64,000 bases of DNA from Fistularia commersonii. Lineage: Eukaryota > Chordata > Actinopteri > Syngnathiformes > Fistulariidae. A program made the translations under genes and the position numbers. Under the pieces are notes generated by a model, which ran no database searches, was not told the origin of the DNA, and was given only the letters and a program-made list of their open reading frames with translations. Each line of letters starts with the position of its first letter. Position 1 is the stretch's first letter. Shown here one piece after another: positions 1-12,524 of the stretch. Location of the stretch: positions 3,141,501 through 3,205,500 of the forward strand of contig JBBMNZ010000027.1 in NCBI GenBank assembly GCA_037954325.1. The letters are read 5' to 3'.

Positions 1-96
1 CGCATTGTTGCAATAAATGTCACCGTGTGTAGTTGAGAAAGTTCTAACTGGATAAGTATGTGTATGTAGTGCGTATATTCCGTCATTCTAATATTA

Positions 97-376
97 TCAA
101 TAAAGCTTATCCTGTACTCGGGGTCGTAGGAGCCTCTCCCTGCTGGCGTCGGGCGAGAGGCTGGGTTCAACCCGCACCCGTCGCCGGTCGATCACAGGGC
201 CGTATACAGAGACATACAAGCGTTCACTCTCTGGACAACGTATTGAACCGTTGGAGCAAACCCTTGCAGACACGGTAAGAACACGGAGACTCCACACGGG
301 AAGAACCGGCTGGAATCGAACCGGGGACCTTCTTGCTGTGAGCCAAAAGTGCTAACCGCCGCGCCACTTGACGCCT
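97..376 (-). repeat. Degenerate SINE-like element with tRNA-like head
   Basis: Read on the minus strand from 376, it starts with a GTGGCGCGGCGGTTAGCAC-like A-box region and a GGTTCGATTCC B box (around 312-322), then a body with CACTC-rich and GATCGACCGG-like segments, and ends near the AGGATAAGC tail motif. This arrangement is the common fish repeat whose 3' end runs into ATGA/ATGG tandem units. The copy is diverged. Confidence 0.7.
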
Positions 377-3300
377 AATAAGTATACGCAAAATTTATTC
401 GGCGTGGAGTGATAAAAACCCAGAAAAAGGTGTCCCGCCGTACTCTGACGTAGGACTCTGCCCGGATAAATGGAGGGTCAACGGTGTCAGAGTTTACTCT
501 TTGCTTTTTGGGATTTCTCGGCAGCACCATTATCAACAGCAGCCATCAGCACAAAGATAAAAGATCCTAATGGAGCTGGCCCTCGTGGAGATGAAAGGTG
601 CAGAGATGGCACACTGTTATGAATCTCTAATGCAGTCCATGTTTCTAAGGTAATGACTGACACCGGCCCCCTCGCAGGGTCCTCCCTGCTTCGGGCCAAG
701 GCAACACGGGCCTTTTATCCCCTGTCAATAAATAGCAAGACGGTAACACCGGCGCCTCTGGATTTTATTGGCTCAAAAAAGTAAATAAACAAAAAAAAAA
801 AATAAAAAAATAAACTCTTCCGAACGGCTCCGTTGGACGGCCGGAAGATTTAATAAATAAATAAATAAAAAACACGCGCATCTTGTAGCTTTTCAGATTA
901 ATTTGTAGCTTGAGCAATCTGCTTAAAACCGATTAAAGTCCGCTTCGAAACACCGAGTTTGACTCCGGTCAGCTGCTGCTCTTTAATGGGTCGACTTTTA
1001 ATCTGCCTGTGCCGCCGAGTTATTTAATATTCCGAGTAAACATCTGCGAATCTGTGCTATTTTTTTTTTTCAAGCTGGCGGATCCCGAAATGTGCTTTTT
1101 CTTTTTCTTTTTCCAGTAGGCCAAGACTGTAAACAACATAATCTATTTGGGTCAGAACGAACAGGAGGAGCCAACGCGAAAAAAAAAAAAAGTAAATCCT
1201 CGTCAGGGTGTTCGGGAGTAATTGAAACGGCACTTATGAAAGACAATGTTCTTTTCAATGCCTCACTTGGCAGACGGTCGGCTCGTGTCCCTTCAAACTT
1301 TGCCTGCGTGGAAAAAAAAGGAAAAAGAAAATGCCCTTTGATCAACACGGGGAGGCGAAAACACACAGTTAGAAAGTGCAAGTCTTCTTTCCAGTCCCTT
1401 TCACAGAACCTAATGGATTGTGAGCACTTAATGCATTAATCAATCAATATCTCTCACTGTACATCAACAACGCGGCCGAGTTATGAATGACCTTTAGAAC
1501 AAAAAAGGACACTTTGATGCAGGAAAAATTACTCATAGGTTAGTGACTCCTCACCCCCCCTCCCTTTTTTTTTTTTTAATTTCATCATGCATGATTACAC
1601 ATTCTGACAGGACGGGGGGCTATTAACAGTGGACTGACTAGTCGAGGTTGGTCTTTATATAATATGCAGGAGGACTTGCTGGAGGTGGTGAAAGACTGTA
1701 ACCTCGGTCCTATTATAGAGGTCTCATGTTATCTCCTGCCGTCAGCTGATTGAATTTATAATTGTTTAAAAAGGGTCCGCTTTTCGATATCGTACGGAGG
1801 AAAAAGGAAAAAATCTATTTCAACTCATCAGCGTTATAAAACCACTACATGTTGCAGACCCGGTTGCCCGGCGACGTCAAATTGTTCCGGCTCGCTCTGA
1901 GCAAACATCATGAAATGTACAGTAATTGCTTTTAGCTGTAGTTTATGGATAAATGGCTAATTTAAGGACGGCCCCTGTACGCCGAAGAACACGGAATTCT
2001 CTCGTTGGACGGGAATCATTGGCGGTACTTGGGCGCGGGGCCAACAGATGCCTATTGAAAACCAATGTTAATCAACTGTAAACTGTAAAATAATCAATAC
2101 TCATTCAAATTTACTGCTGTTCTGTACTGCTGAAGCGCCCCGTGAAATAACTGGAAACTGCTTGCAGTCATGCTCTTTTACGATCCTGGAAAACAGCGAT
2201 GGGAATGTTTGCTCTTAGCAGGCTAGCCCCTTTGAGCACCTCGTGGCATTTATGCAACGGTGGCAACAGTTAAGCCATGTGTGATGAGAGGTGCGCCGCC
2301 GCAAAGTCACGGGCGGGTCGGGGAGTCAAGGGTGGAGAGAAAAGAAGCGCAAAGTCAAACTATCGTGGTCAACGCACGATGGGCTGTGGAAAGCACCAGT
2401 ATGGCTCATTTATGGTCGGTGTTGGAATATGTATCCGGAGGGAGCCTTCGTTTCCTGTTTGTTGTCCGGGGGCTTTCGTACGCTAGCCGAAAGCAAACGG
2501 TGCCACCAGGAGTCATGGGGGAAATTGTTTACAAAGAAGAAGAATCTCTTTCTTGGTGTGTACATAGTCACGAGGTCCTCCGCTGTCGCCATTTTCAGAA
2601 TTCTGAGCTCTGCGCAGCCCTCTAGTGGATGCGTTGCTGATGAACTACGGCAAAGTAAAGCGCGCATGGGAAGTATGTGGCGGGACACGGACGTGCCTGT
2701 TTACGTACATAACGTGAGCATAAATGGGTGTTGAAGCAAAGACGTGGTTGCGATTCGCGCTGCCGCATCCAATCGGATTCGTTCAACGTGCCTGGGCCTC
2801 TGGAATCCAGGAAGACACGGTCAGTGAGACTGACCACGACTCACGACGGGGACTCAAAACACATCCAGTCCGCCGCCACCCCCCCTTCCCCCGCTCAAGG
2901 CCTCAAACACCGACGGGAGCCCCGTCTCTCGTTTGCCCAGTGCCCGAAATATTTATCGTGTGTGTGTGGAACTCCAGTTTGGGTTTTCACAGAATTTCAC
3001 AGGTGGTAAAAAAAATAAGACGTTTAATCTGCCCACAGGAACAAAAAGATCGCAAATGATGCGCCACTCGGACGAGAGATAAATCTTCACGTGCTACGAG
3101 GCCGCCGTGAGAATCAATATAACAAAGAAATGTGTGTTTGAAGGAATATAGTCTGAACGCTGCCTTATAATTCCTTAATGACAAAAATTACAGATTTCAC
3201 ACCATCATCCTGTTCTCTTTTGCAACTTTATTACAAATTACCCGTTTAATTAAGGTCCTCGTTGTCACAAAGTGATCCCGCGGTGCGTGATTAAAGAATA

Positions 3301-3959
3301 GAAATGCCATAAACAGACGTCGGCAATATTTTTTACTCCCCCCGTCCCGGTTCTTTCGCACGCAGCTGAAACTTGTGTGGGCCCGATTCCTTTCAGCGAT
3401 CCTTGCCGTTTCTCATGCTCTCACGACGAACACCTAAGTGGGACATTCCGAGAAAACGCATCCTTCTGCCCCGTCAGTGGAAAAGGGAGGAAATCTTTTT
3501 GCAGAGACGCTTTGCTTTAGTAAAGTAACTCAAAAAGGGGGACTGAAATCGCGCGTCCTTCTCCTCTTTACCGTGCAGCGTGGCTGAATTGAATCGATAT
3601 GCTCTCCTGTTTGCTTACCGAGCAAGTAGCATGAAAATTGACCTTTGCTCGCTTTCTAAAAGGTGGATTATTCATCTTAATGCTTCCTATTGGTCAGGGT
3701 GGGTTTTTCTGCTTTGTTGGAAATGTTCCCTCTTCCTGCTAAAATGCACAGGACACTTAGAAGGTATTAAAAATTGTAACTTGGATAGGGTTAAAATACA
3801 CATTTGCCCACTATGTGTGGAAAAAGGAGCATTTTGCTCACACTCCATTCTTATGTGAAGTGTGAGATGTGATGTACATCCACCAGGAACGCACAGTAAA
3901 TGGTCTCCACTTGTAGACCGTGTTAACACCTTGCGGTTTCAAAAGCGTATCGCCTAAGA

Positions 3960-4070
3960 ACGCATTCACCCGTTCACATGCATGCACTCACAGCGGAGCG
4001 TCAACACAAGGTGCTGTCAAGGCCGGCTAAGGGGTTCAGTGTCTTGCACAAGGACACTCGCACACAGGTG
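3960..4070. repeat. Fragment of a second dispersed repeat family
   Basis: CGCATTCACCCGTTCACATG followed by AAGGTGCTGTCAAGGCC and GGGGTTCAGTGTCTTGCACA-type wording resembles a widespread fish repeat. The class is not known to me, and limits are approximate. Confidence 0.5.
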
Positions 4071-4534
4071 GAGCTGAGGAGTTCAGGTGAGTGACGCGTG
4101 TCCTCGTGTGATCCCGTCACGGGAGGAAAGCTCGAGGTAGAGGCGCGGGGGAGCTCAAAATACTGATAATCACCTTGCATGAGGCCAAATACGGCGTCCA
4201 TGCAAATGCAACCCGAGCACTCCTGAAGGCCCTGAGATTTGTGAGCGGAGGAGCTGGTTTTGCATGCCAACGCAGCTACAGTATATTAATAATATATCAC
4301 AACGCCTGGGATTTTTAAAAAAACCCATATGGATATATTAGAGGTGCATAAAATATTCTGGGCCTGGAGCATGCCTAGCGAGGAGTAATCCTGAATGTGT
4401 TGTTTGGATTATTTTTGATTTTTTTGAGGGCGGAGGTTAAATCCTACTAAGCTAAGAATCTATAATCAACACAACTGATCAGATTTTTGTTCCACAACAG
4501 AATGTATCCTGACAGCAGTTATAACTGGATCGGC

Positions 4535-4742
4535 ACGGGTTTGCCCTGCGCCCGGTCGCTAGTCAATCACAGGGTCACGTATATACAACCTGTCACCCTT
4601 ACATTCGTATATACGGGCAATTTAGTGTCTAATGAACCGCCGATGTGCGTGGTTTTAGATTGTGGGAGGGAGAATCAGAATTGAACCAGGGAGCTTCTAG
4701 CTTTGAGACGAGAGCGCTAACCACTGCTCCGCTGCGCCGCCC
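4535..4742 (-). repeat. Degenerate SINE-like element, same family
   Basis: It shares with the copy at 97-376 the CAATCACAGGGTCACGTAT block, an AATTTAGTGTC block, the tRNA-like GGTTCAATTC box (rc near 4677-4688) and the GCTAACCACTGC end. It lacks the tail portion. Confidence 0.65.
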
Positions 4743-5800
4743 AAGATTACTGCAATCAGAGATTCAAAGTAATGTGAGCTGATAATTCTTTTTCGCCCAT
4801 TCTTTCCCTCAGAGATGACCGATTTCTCCAGATTCAGCAGAAAAGGACCAGATTTCCATCCTGACGGAGAGCGGCTTCACAGCCGGGCTGTGGGTCGGAG
4901 CAGAAGGAGCGCCGCTAATCTGACCAAGTCAAACAGTAAGAATGAATAACATTGTTCCACGGAGAAAAAAAAAAAAACTAATTAGTTGCAGATTGTTGCT
5001 GGCAGACAACTGGATCTACTAAAGATGAGTTATGCTGCTGGCACGGGCCCTTTGTTTTTCTCCTTAAACCGAGGATGACTTCTGACCAGCCCACAGCCAT
5101 TACATAAGAAACAATCATTTGATGATGACGCTGATACTCGTGAACCGCTGTTCTTCATCGCACTTCCACTCAATTCACTATCTTGGCCGGCTTTAGGTCT
5201 TTTCAAAATATTATCTTGCAAAAATATTACCAAAAAAAAAAAAAAAATTAAAGGGGAAAAAAAAAAAAGAAACACAATCTCCTGCTGTGCTCTGTAATTA
5301 ATGCCTGCCTGGGAGAACATCAGTTACCATGCATGCAATTTGGCGCCGTGAGATCAGGTTACATAATCACGTCTGCGGACGATACACAGGGAAATAAATC
5401 AGAGACGGGTCAGAATAAGTCCAAAGGACATTTTCAAATACTGGGGGGGAAAGTTGTTGCCTTCGCGCCCGGACCGTACCGTACCATCGGCGGTCAGACA
5501 CGCAGCGGAGCGAACGACCTCTCCTCTCTTGCTGTTGTTTTTACAAACCACATCCAACTCCCTTCATCCACCTTTTCCCGCTGCATCCTCAGGTGGTGCG
5601 CGCTGCTGCACTGCCAGGCGCAGTGCGAATCAATGACTGGTGCTCACGCCCACAGGTAAAGGTTAGAGAGGTTCGCTATTGAATTATTTCTGCACTTCTC
5701 TCGTTGCTGCCATCTGCCTGGCTGCTTTCATTTGATGTGCATGAGGCACTGGAGGGGACTCTTTTTACTAATGCAAAACATTGCCTTAGTAATGCCTCTG

Positions 5801-5806
<6 letters not shown>

Positions 5807-5864
<58 letters not shown>
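5807..5864. repeat. Compound microsatellite (TG)20(AG)9
   Basis: An uninterrupted TG run from 5807 to 5846 passes directly into AG units to 5864. Confidence 0.95.
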
Positions 5865-6675
5865 TGCGTGTTTATCATTTGGTTTGTATGTGGCTTCACT
5901 TTCGGTAACACAAAATAGAAAATGTTGGTGAACACACACTCCGGCGGGCCGATCATTACCCGGTGTTATCTATCAGAATGGATAATGAATAGCAACATCT
6001 GTGCTTTTAGCCACTCTTTGTTTCATCTGCCTTTATTCTAATGGAGCTTTCGAAGTGTAAGGGCAACCAGCTGCTAGATAGGGCATCCTTCACTCTCTGG
6101 TTTTGTTTTGCTGTCAGTGAGGCCAGTCGTCTCTGCTGGGCCCAGGGTGTTCTCATCCATAGCACAGATCATGCCCTTTGATTCGCCGGTTCTCTTGGGG
6201 AGCACAAACAGCCTTATTAAAAATAGCTAAATAAAACTTTCCTCGCCTCAACTCAATAGTTCCCAAACTTTACCCCTGCTTCTTCTGTGATGCCGCCTAC
6301 GGTCAAATTGAGCCGCCTAATTCTGACAGCGAGCAGCACTGTTCGCCCGATACCAAAAACATAGCAACAAATGGAGCAATCTAAGTGTTTAACAATTTAT
6401 CGGCCCCAGTTCTTAGACTACCTGGCATTTACTTGCGGCGCAATCAATATCATAGATGAGAACGTGCTGGGTGTAAGATGTGCGCCTTTGGGGGATCTTC
6501 AACTAAATGCTGTGCTGAAAACAAATGGGAAATAAAGAAATGAAAATCACAACTATTTAACATCACCTGTAAAAACAAACAAACAAAACAAAACGACGGC
6601 GCCCCTGCGTTTACGAAACATGTATTAACTGTGTTTTGATTATGTGACACGCTGAAGTAGGCTTAGCGGTTGTGT

Positions 6676-6676
<1 letters not shown>

Positions 6677-6707
<31 letters not shown>
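6677..6707. repeat. (AC)n microsatellite
   Basis: About 15 AC units without interruption. Confidence 0.95.
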
Positions 6708-6708
<1 letters not shown>

Positions 6709-8453
6709 CTGACTCATGAAAGGAGTCATCTACACTGTTGAAGGACACCGAATACTCGGGGTGCTTTACAGGAGCCGTGTGACGGCCCTCTCTCACATGG
6801 ACGTCATTTTCTTTTATTTTGTGCAACTCGACGCCGGCGACATGACAGCAGTACTTCCACTCCTCTAATTCCACCCATCACAACCATAATGTCCTCACCA
6901 CCTAATCTATTCTCCCGCATCGTCTACGTCTGTCTGGAAGCCCTGACTTCCCTGCCCGCGTCTGACAGCCCCTGCGGGGGCTGTGGTCACTCTGTGTGAA
7001 TGACATCAGGGGCAAAAGGGCTACTACATTACCTCCCGCCCTCCCTCCGAGCTCCTCCTGATCCCGCAATCTAGCAACTCACACCGGCGATCGCCATCTC
7101 TACTTCGATATCCAGCGGCAGAGCCTGCAGGCCTGAAAATAGAACTCATTAACACGTAAGAACAAATGAGATGACTGTCTCCTGATGGACTGTCTATCTT
7201 TTGGATCAGCTTTCAAGGAGAGTGTCTGGTAATGACAAGAGAGAGGGAAACCAATATTATAATGTACTGCCAGTCTCCTCTGGAAATGGGCTTGATGACA
7301 GCCGGAGTCTCCGGTGCTCGCGCGCACCGAGGTTTTTTAACGGCGCGGACACCTACGAGCGTGCGCGCGCTCATTTACGGGGCGTGTGATTCTGCAAAAT
7401 TAAAACGCAAGGCGCTTCGGCACACGCTTTGTAGGAATGACGGTGAAACCAAAGACGTCGAGCAGCCCGCACATCGGAGGGTCGACGACTCCGAACACGA
7501 CGATCGATCGAGTTTTTGGTCCACGGGAGATTTGGCGGGGTGGAAGTTCAGTTACGGGACGCAGCAGATATCACGCGAGGTGTGTTTTCGGATAGCGGTA
7601 CGGCTCTCGGGTCAGTTTATTCAGATGTATTCACATAAAAGGCTTGCTCGGAGCGGCGGGGTCGCATAAACTCTGATAAGCGGAAAACGTATAAAGCCGT
7701 CATTTGGGCTTTTTTTTTTTTTAATAAATGGCCGGGCCTTTTGTTGTATTTTTCAAAATGAAAAGTTACGTATTTATGAATTTCCTTGCACGTTCTGCGG
7801 ACAGGCAACAATTTCCTATGCTGCCCAGATGCCCTTTGGACAGGGATTAGAAGGCAGGTGGCTGACGGAGACCCGACTGAGCTGTAGGCCCTCTGGGGCC
7901 AGAATCATCCGGGCCTGCACGCTCTTCATCCTCATATCCACTCTGCATCACCGAAGCAATAACTGCCTTTATTAAAAGCGCATTGCAGCAGTGTCTGTCT
8001 ATACAACTAACTTTCAGATTGCCCATTATGTGGCATGTAGAAGGGGTCTGGTGGTTAGGGGCTACAATATCCTGTTTCTGGAAAGGTTTACTTTGCATTT
8101 TAATAGGCATGAATTAAAGAGGACATTCCAGGAATGGCGGCCGTCTGCGGGGAGAAGGAGGCTCAGACTGTGACCCTCGCATGCCATCAGAGCGTGGCTC
8201 GGCTCAACTTTGATCGTACCTGGCTTTCAAAGCTTCAGCCCCGCCACCGGGCATGCAGATATCTCAGCGTGATAGCGGGGGGAGACTAAATCCCAACATG
8301 GCGCAGGACCCGGGAGAAGCATGTGAACTAGAACGCGCCGTTTCGGCACGTTACCTGACTCGTGAACGCGGGCTGAGAAGCGCTCCTGCGCTTGCCTTAA
8401 ATGTGCATTTTCCATGTCACGGCCTGTTTTTGAGCTTTTCCTTTCTTTCTATC

Positions 8454-8454
<1 letters not shown>

Positions 8455-8482
<28 letters not shown>
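8455..8482. repeat. Poly-T run, 28 bases
   Basis: Pure T. Similar T runs occur at 8784-8802 and about 9163-9180, three in less than 800 bp. Confidence 0.9.
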
Positions 8483-8487
<5 letters not shown>

Positions 8488-9035
8488 TGATCGACTCAAG
8501 AATTATGCATGAGGCAATGGGGGAGAGGGAGACACGCCGAGCGGAAAGAGAAACGCCACTGTTGTCCGGACAGGCCTCGCTATTAGGTGTGTGACCCTGA
8601 AAGTGTAACCCCTCTCGGTAATGGATCTCATTTCGGATACGGCGATCGGGCGGTCATTTGTATGCATCCTTTCTCCTCATTTCCATTTAATAATGCACAC
8701 GGCTCCCCCTGCCCAGTTTCTGAAACTGGTCATTAAAAGTAACACTGATTCCAGACCGGGGGCTTAAGTCCCACTTACAAACATTTTTTTTTTTTTTTTT
8801 TTACCTTTAAGGATTCTGCGTCCACAACAGAAGGTAAACAATGACTCTTTGGCTGCCCGGCGCTCTCCTCCTCAGCCTCCAAGACGCACAGACAGGGATT
8901 TCCTCCAATGTTGAGAGCCAAGCCGTCACAGCCCAGAGATCAAGGGCCTGCCATCTGTGACTGAGTCAGAGTTACAGCAGGAGCTAATCCACTGTCAGCC
9001 ACGTTGGCTCTCCATCTTTTTCTTCCTCCATACAG

Positions 9036-9064
<29 letters not shown>
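9036..9064. repeat. (AC)n microsatellite
   Basis: About 14 AC units. Confidence 0.95.
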
Positions 9065-9066
<2 letters not shown>

Positions 9067-11822
9067 GAAATACCCTTGTATGCCGTCACAGACACACGCA
9101 GACACGATGGCCTTTTTACCCTGTCACATACAAAGAGATATTTCTTTTTTAGCATTGCCCATTTTTTTTTTTTTTTTTTTACATGTTATGAAGTGATTTG
9201 CTTCAGTGATGCCCAAATTTAATGAAATGGCTGGATTAAGAAAAATCAAAACCTCAGGGGGGGTTACGGCCTCATGGACACTACTCATCCATCATCACGG
9301 ACACTACTCGTCCTCATCAAACATGTAACTGATATTCGATCCAGGTGTGGCAAAATATTAGGGACACCTCTTCGGAACCCAAATCAAGCGCGATGCACTT
9401 TATAACCCAAGAAATGACCCTTGAAATAGCCCCGCCCCTCCGCCCGAAAGACTGAATGTAAACGACTCCCAACGTGGGTTTATGCTGCGCTCGCCGCGTC
9501 ACAACGTGTCCGTTTCTATTAAATCATACGTTTGCCTCCTAATGAGTCGTTATTCTTAAATCTAGAGAGGGTGCAGAGAGCACTGGTTGAAGTCAATGCT
9601 TGGTTTTTAGTGGGTGATCTCTGGACAAAGGGCAGCTGTGTGGCTGGGGTCCCTCTGAGGCCTCCTTTGTTTCGTCCATAGATAAAGGGTTAAGGAAGAC
9701 AAATGGAGGTGGAGCCAGCCTGCAACTTGCCTAAGCAGCACATTTTCACCGTGAATAAGAGGCTAAAAATAATGCGAGCTTTTATTCCGGCTTCGCTCTA
9801 ATTGGAAAGAAGCCTCGTTTTTAGCGGCGGCAGCTCTGAACCGGCACCCGGCGTCCTTGTAAGAGGCATTAATATGCAAAGTGGTTTTGATGAAAAACAC
9901 GCCAGGACCACACATGGTCCGGTCCTGTTTTCCTTCAGCAAATAGCCGAGCTCTCTGGGTTGCTGGAAAGTAACTATTATGTACTGTTAGCATTTCATCC
10001 CACCGCCTTGTAATGGTGATATGTCTTTAATGATAGTCGCGAGAGCATATGTTTTGGGAAAAATCCCGGGCAGGCTGCGAGCCCAGCGCCGAACACCAAC
10101 GCAGAATCGCTGGTAGGATACAGAGGGGCGGTAGCCAAGGGAATTACCGTCTAGGTGACCCAGAAATCCAGGGGCAACTTTGTTTTAACAAGCCAGGGAA
10201 TGTTCCACGGCTTTAGCGGCTATGACTCAACCGCAAGAGAGCCGGGTACCACAGAAGAGCTAACGCAGAGGAAATGAAATATTATGCTAGGCGGCGATGG
10301 TTCGGTCCAATTAGGGGGCGTGGCCACGGGGACCGCGCTCGTCTAAGGCGCTTACAGGAGGCCGCGCCGCTGCAACGGGCTTCGAGATTGAGTCCAACGT
10401 AGGGGTGGACGGTAATCCCTGGGGGTGCGGTTTACAATATGATACATTTAAGAAATCAGGAGGGTTTTGTGCGTGATACATTTGAATAATGTAAAATAAA
10501 TAAGTGAAAATCACCCGGTCCATTATTAGACACTCTCACCCCTCCCCTCATATATGTTAAAACCAACCTGGCTTATATTCTGGAACCACGAGCTTCAGTG
10601 ACTCTCTGCTGTTGAGCGAGATTATAATACACGACATTTGATTTTTTTTTCCAGCTTATATGGACGGTTCTTATTATGTAGTTTTATGTGGTTCCAGCTT
10701 TTGACACGTGCACAAGGAGTGCAACCGGTCCGCTTCCGGCTTCACGCCGTGGTCGAGGGTTACTGTCAGGGCGGGCAATCGGCATGATGCGCTCCTTTCA
10801 GTGGAGGTTTCCTTGTGAAAATCCTGACCGGATATCACTTTGTTATTCGAGAACTTCTTTGAAAGTTACCGCGTTCACGTGCATCAGTGGTTCGTTTGAA
10901 GTGTCACTCCGTGCCCTCGTATTCAAATTTCCCAAAGAATCAAGTCAGAAGCAGATCAATGCATGTCCTTCTTGAAAGCTATTTTGCAAAGTTATTTTGT
11001 ATGTCAAAAAGGGAGTGAAACATTCGCTATTTTTAAGAAAAAGGTTATTTTTTTCTAGTTTCCTAAAAACACAATCATGGTTTCTTGCAAAAGTTCAAAT
11101 AATTGAGCATGGAACCTATTTTTGCTGCACATTTTCCATTATATTATTCTCTTGACGCTTTCCATTCGATTTCATAGAAACATAGATGGTGCGCATGTAT
11201 GCGTGAACCTTGGCACCGGGCAAAACAAATAAATAATAGGGCATTAAGCTGAGGTGCAAACGAGAGAAGAAAAAACCCAATTACGACACCGCTGGAAAGA
11301 CGTTGGCTCGTAAACAGCCATTCAGCGTCGTTTCAAATGGAAAAGTGGTGAATTCCCGGACCTATGAACCCAAATCGCCCCTGCTCTCCGCCCGTCCGCA
11401 GCAACGTAGGAATTAACATATTGGGAGTGCAGCGGGCAGAAAGCTTAATTGTCCTTAATTGCTCTGCTAAATATGTTCTCAAATGATTCGCCTCAGATCT
11501 GTGACAGCCTTTTTGCGCAATTTCCCGGCCACTGGCTTCATTATCCCTGCCTCCTTGGAACAAAGCATCTTCACAAGCCCCCCCCTCTTGCCCCCTCCTA
11601 CATAACAGAGACACTGAGTATGTGTGTGTGAGAGATGTAATGGTTCCCGCTTGCAGGGACACACAATAGAGCCCCTTTGTGAGGACGCAGGAGTTAAAGT
11701 GATTAGAAAACCAAATCTCGGCTAAGAAAGCGTGTTAATTGACCACGGCTCGTCCGTTCTAATCACTGCGTAATAGATGAGTAGTCGGGCAACTTTGTTT
11801 TCATCTCGCTACCGTTGACGTA

Positions 11823-11862
11823 GTTGTTGTTGTTGTTGCTGTTGTTGGTGTTGTTGTTGTTG
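11823..11862. repeat. Imperfect (GTT)n trinucleotide repeat
   Basis: GTT units with a GCT and a GGT interruption, located about 325 bp past the end of exon 4 in its downstream intron. Confidence 0.9.
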
Positions 11863-12186
11863 TGTGACTCCTCCCTCCCCGCTGCTGAAAGCTAATATAC
11901 GTTCCGATTGGCTAATGAACACAACAAAAAAGGTCCATAACTCTCATTACATGGTACCTTTGCGTCTCAGGTGAAATTATGTTTTTTTTTTAGTTAGCTC
12001 AACCTCGAACAGGGCTTTAACTTTATGTATTTAAACTCAGTGTTACTAAGAGAACATAGCTTCATGAGGACGACAGAAGCGTAAAAATCGAGCACACTCA
12101 ACAAGCTCAATTTTTTTTTGCGCACAGCGGAAAGAGAACGCCATCGACGGCGGGGTAAATCGGAAACGCGATCGACGGGCTCTGAC

Positions 12187-12418
12187 CTGTATCCGAGGAG
12201 GGGCATTTGCGAATGGTGAAGATGGAGCTGAGGTCCTCCTCCTCCTCCGGCAGGCCCTTCTGCAGCCGCTGAAGTTTCCTGAGGCTCTCGCTCCGCTGGT
12301 GCTTCATCGAGCGCACATGCTGGATCAGATTGAGCTTGGCCTTGGTGGAGTAGTTGCACAGCACGCAGTGGTAGTAGCAGGCATCACCCTCCACCGCGTT
12401 CTCGTGGTGCTGCAGGTG
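12187..12418 (-). CDS. zfhx3: zfhx3 coding exon 4 (residues 1194-1270 plus first base of 1271)
   Basis: This 232-bp exon follows a CCCACAG acceptor (AG at 12420-12419) and starts CAC CTG CAG CAC, directly continuing LYK of exon 3 as in mammalian ZFHX3 (LYK-HLQQHE). It carries the C2H2 finger C1211/C1214/H1227/H1233 (CYYHCVLCNYSTKAKLN), then the highly conserved MKHQRSESLRKLQRLQKG, an acidic EEEED run and FTIRKCPSSDT. It ends ACA G before a GTCAGA donor (12186-12185), phase 1, so the next exon, outside the window to the left, must begin with two bases of a codon. The exon sits alone between a 23-kb and a more than 12-kb intron. A long CT-rich microsatellite on the transcribed sense lies just upstream of its acceptor. 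Confidence 0.96.
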
Positions 12419-12423
12419 CTGTG

Positions 12424-12524
12424 GGAGGAGGAAGCGATAGAGGGAGGGAGAGAGAGAAAAAGACGGAGAGAGAGAGAGAGAGGGAGAGAGAGGATGAGGA
12501 ACACAGAGAAAGAGAGAGGAAGAG
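12424..12524. repeat. GA-rich microsatellite next to the exon 4 acceptor
   Basis: GGGA and GA units on the plus strand give a roughly 100-base polypyrimidine (CT) tract on the transcribed strand, ending a few bases before the CCCACAG acceptor of zfhx3 exon 4. Confidence 0.9.

Larger units (their letters stand above)
1..12186 (-). other. zfhx3: zfhx3 intron after coding exon 4 (partial, runs off the left edge)
   Basis: The intron begins with the GTCAGA donor at 12186. Its acceptor is outside the window. It holds SINE-like remnants (97-376, 4535-4742), another dispersed-repeat fragment near 3960-4070, CA/TG microsatellites and poly-T runs. A CpG-rich patch at 7315-7570 has no recognisable gene. 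The next zfhx3 coding exons (fingers of the CPYCKYSNAD type) were looked for and are absent. Confidence 0.85.

Noticed and set aside
297..376. Functional tRNA gene on the minus strand
   Set aside because: A and B boxes are present but it is the head of a diverged repeat found several times in the window, with no complete cloverleaf.
7232..7669. 145-codon plus-strand open frame
   Set aside because: No recognisable domain; high GC lowers stop frequency; no splice or start support.
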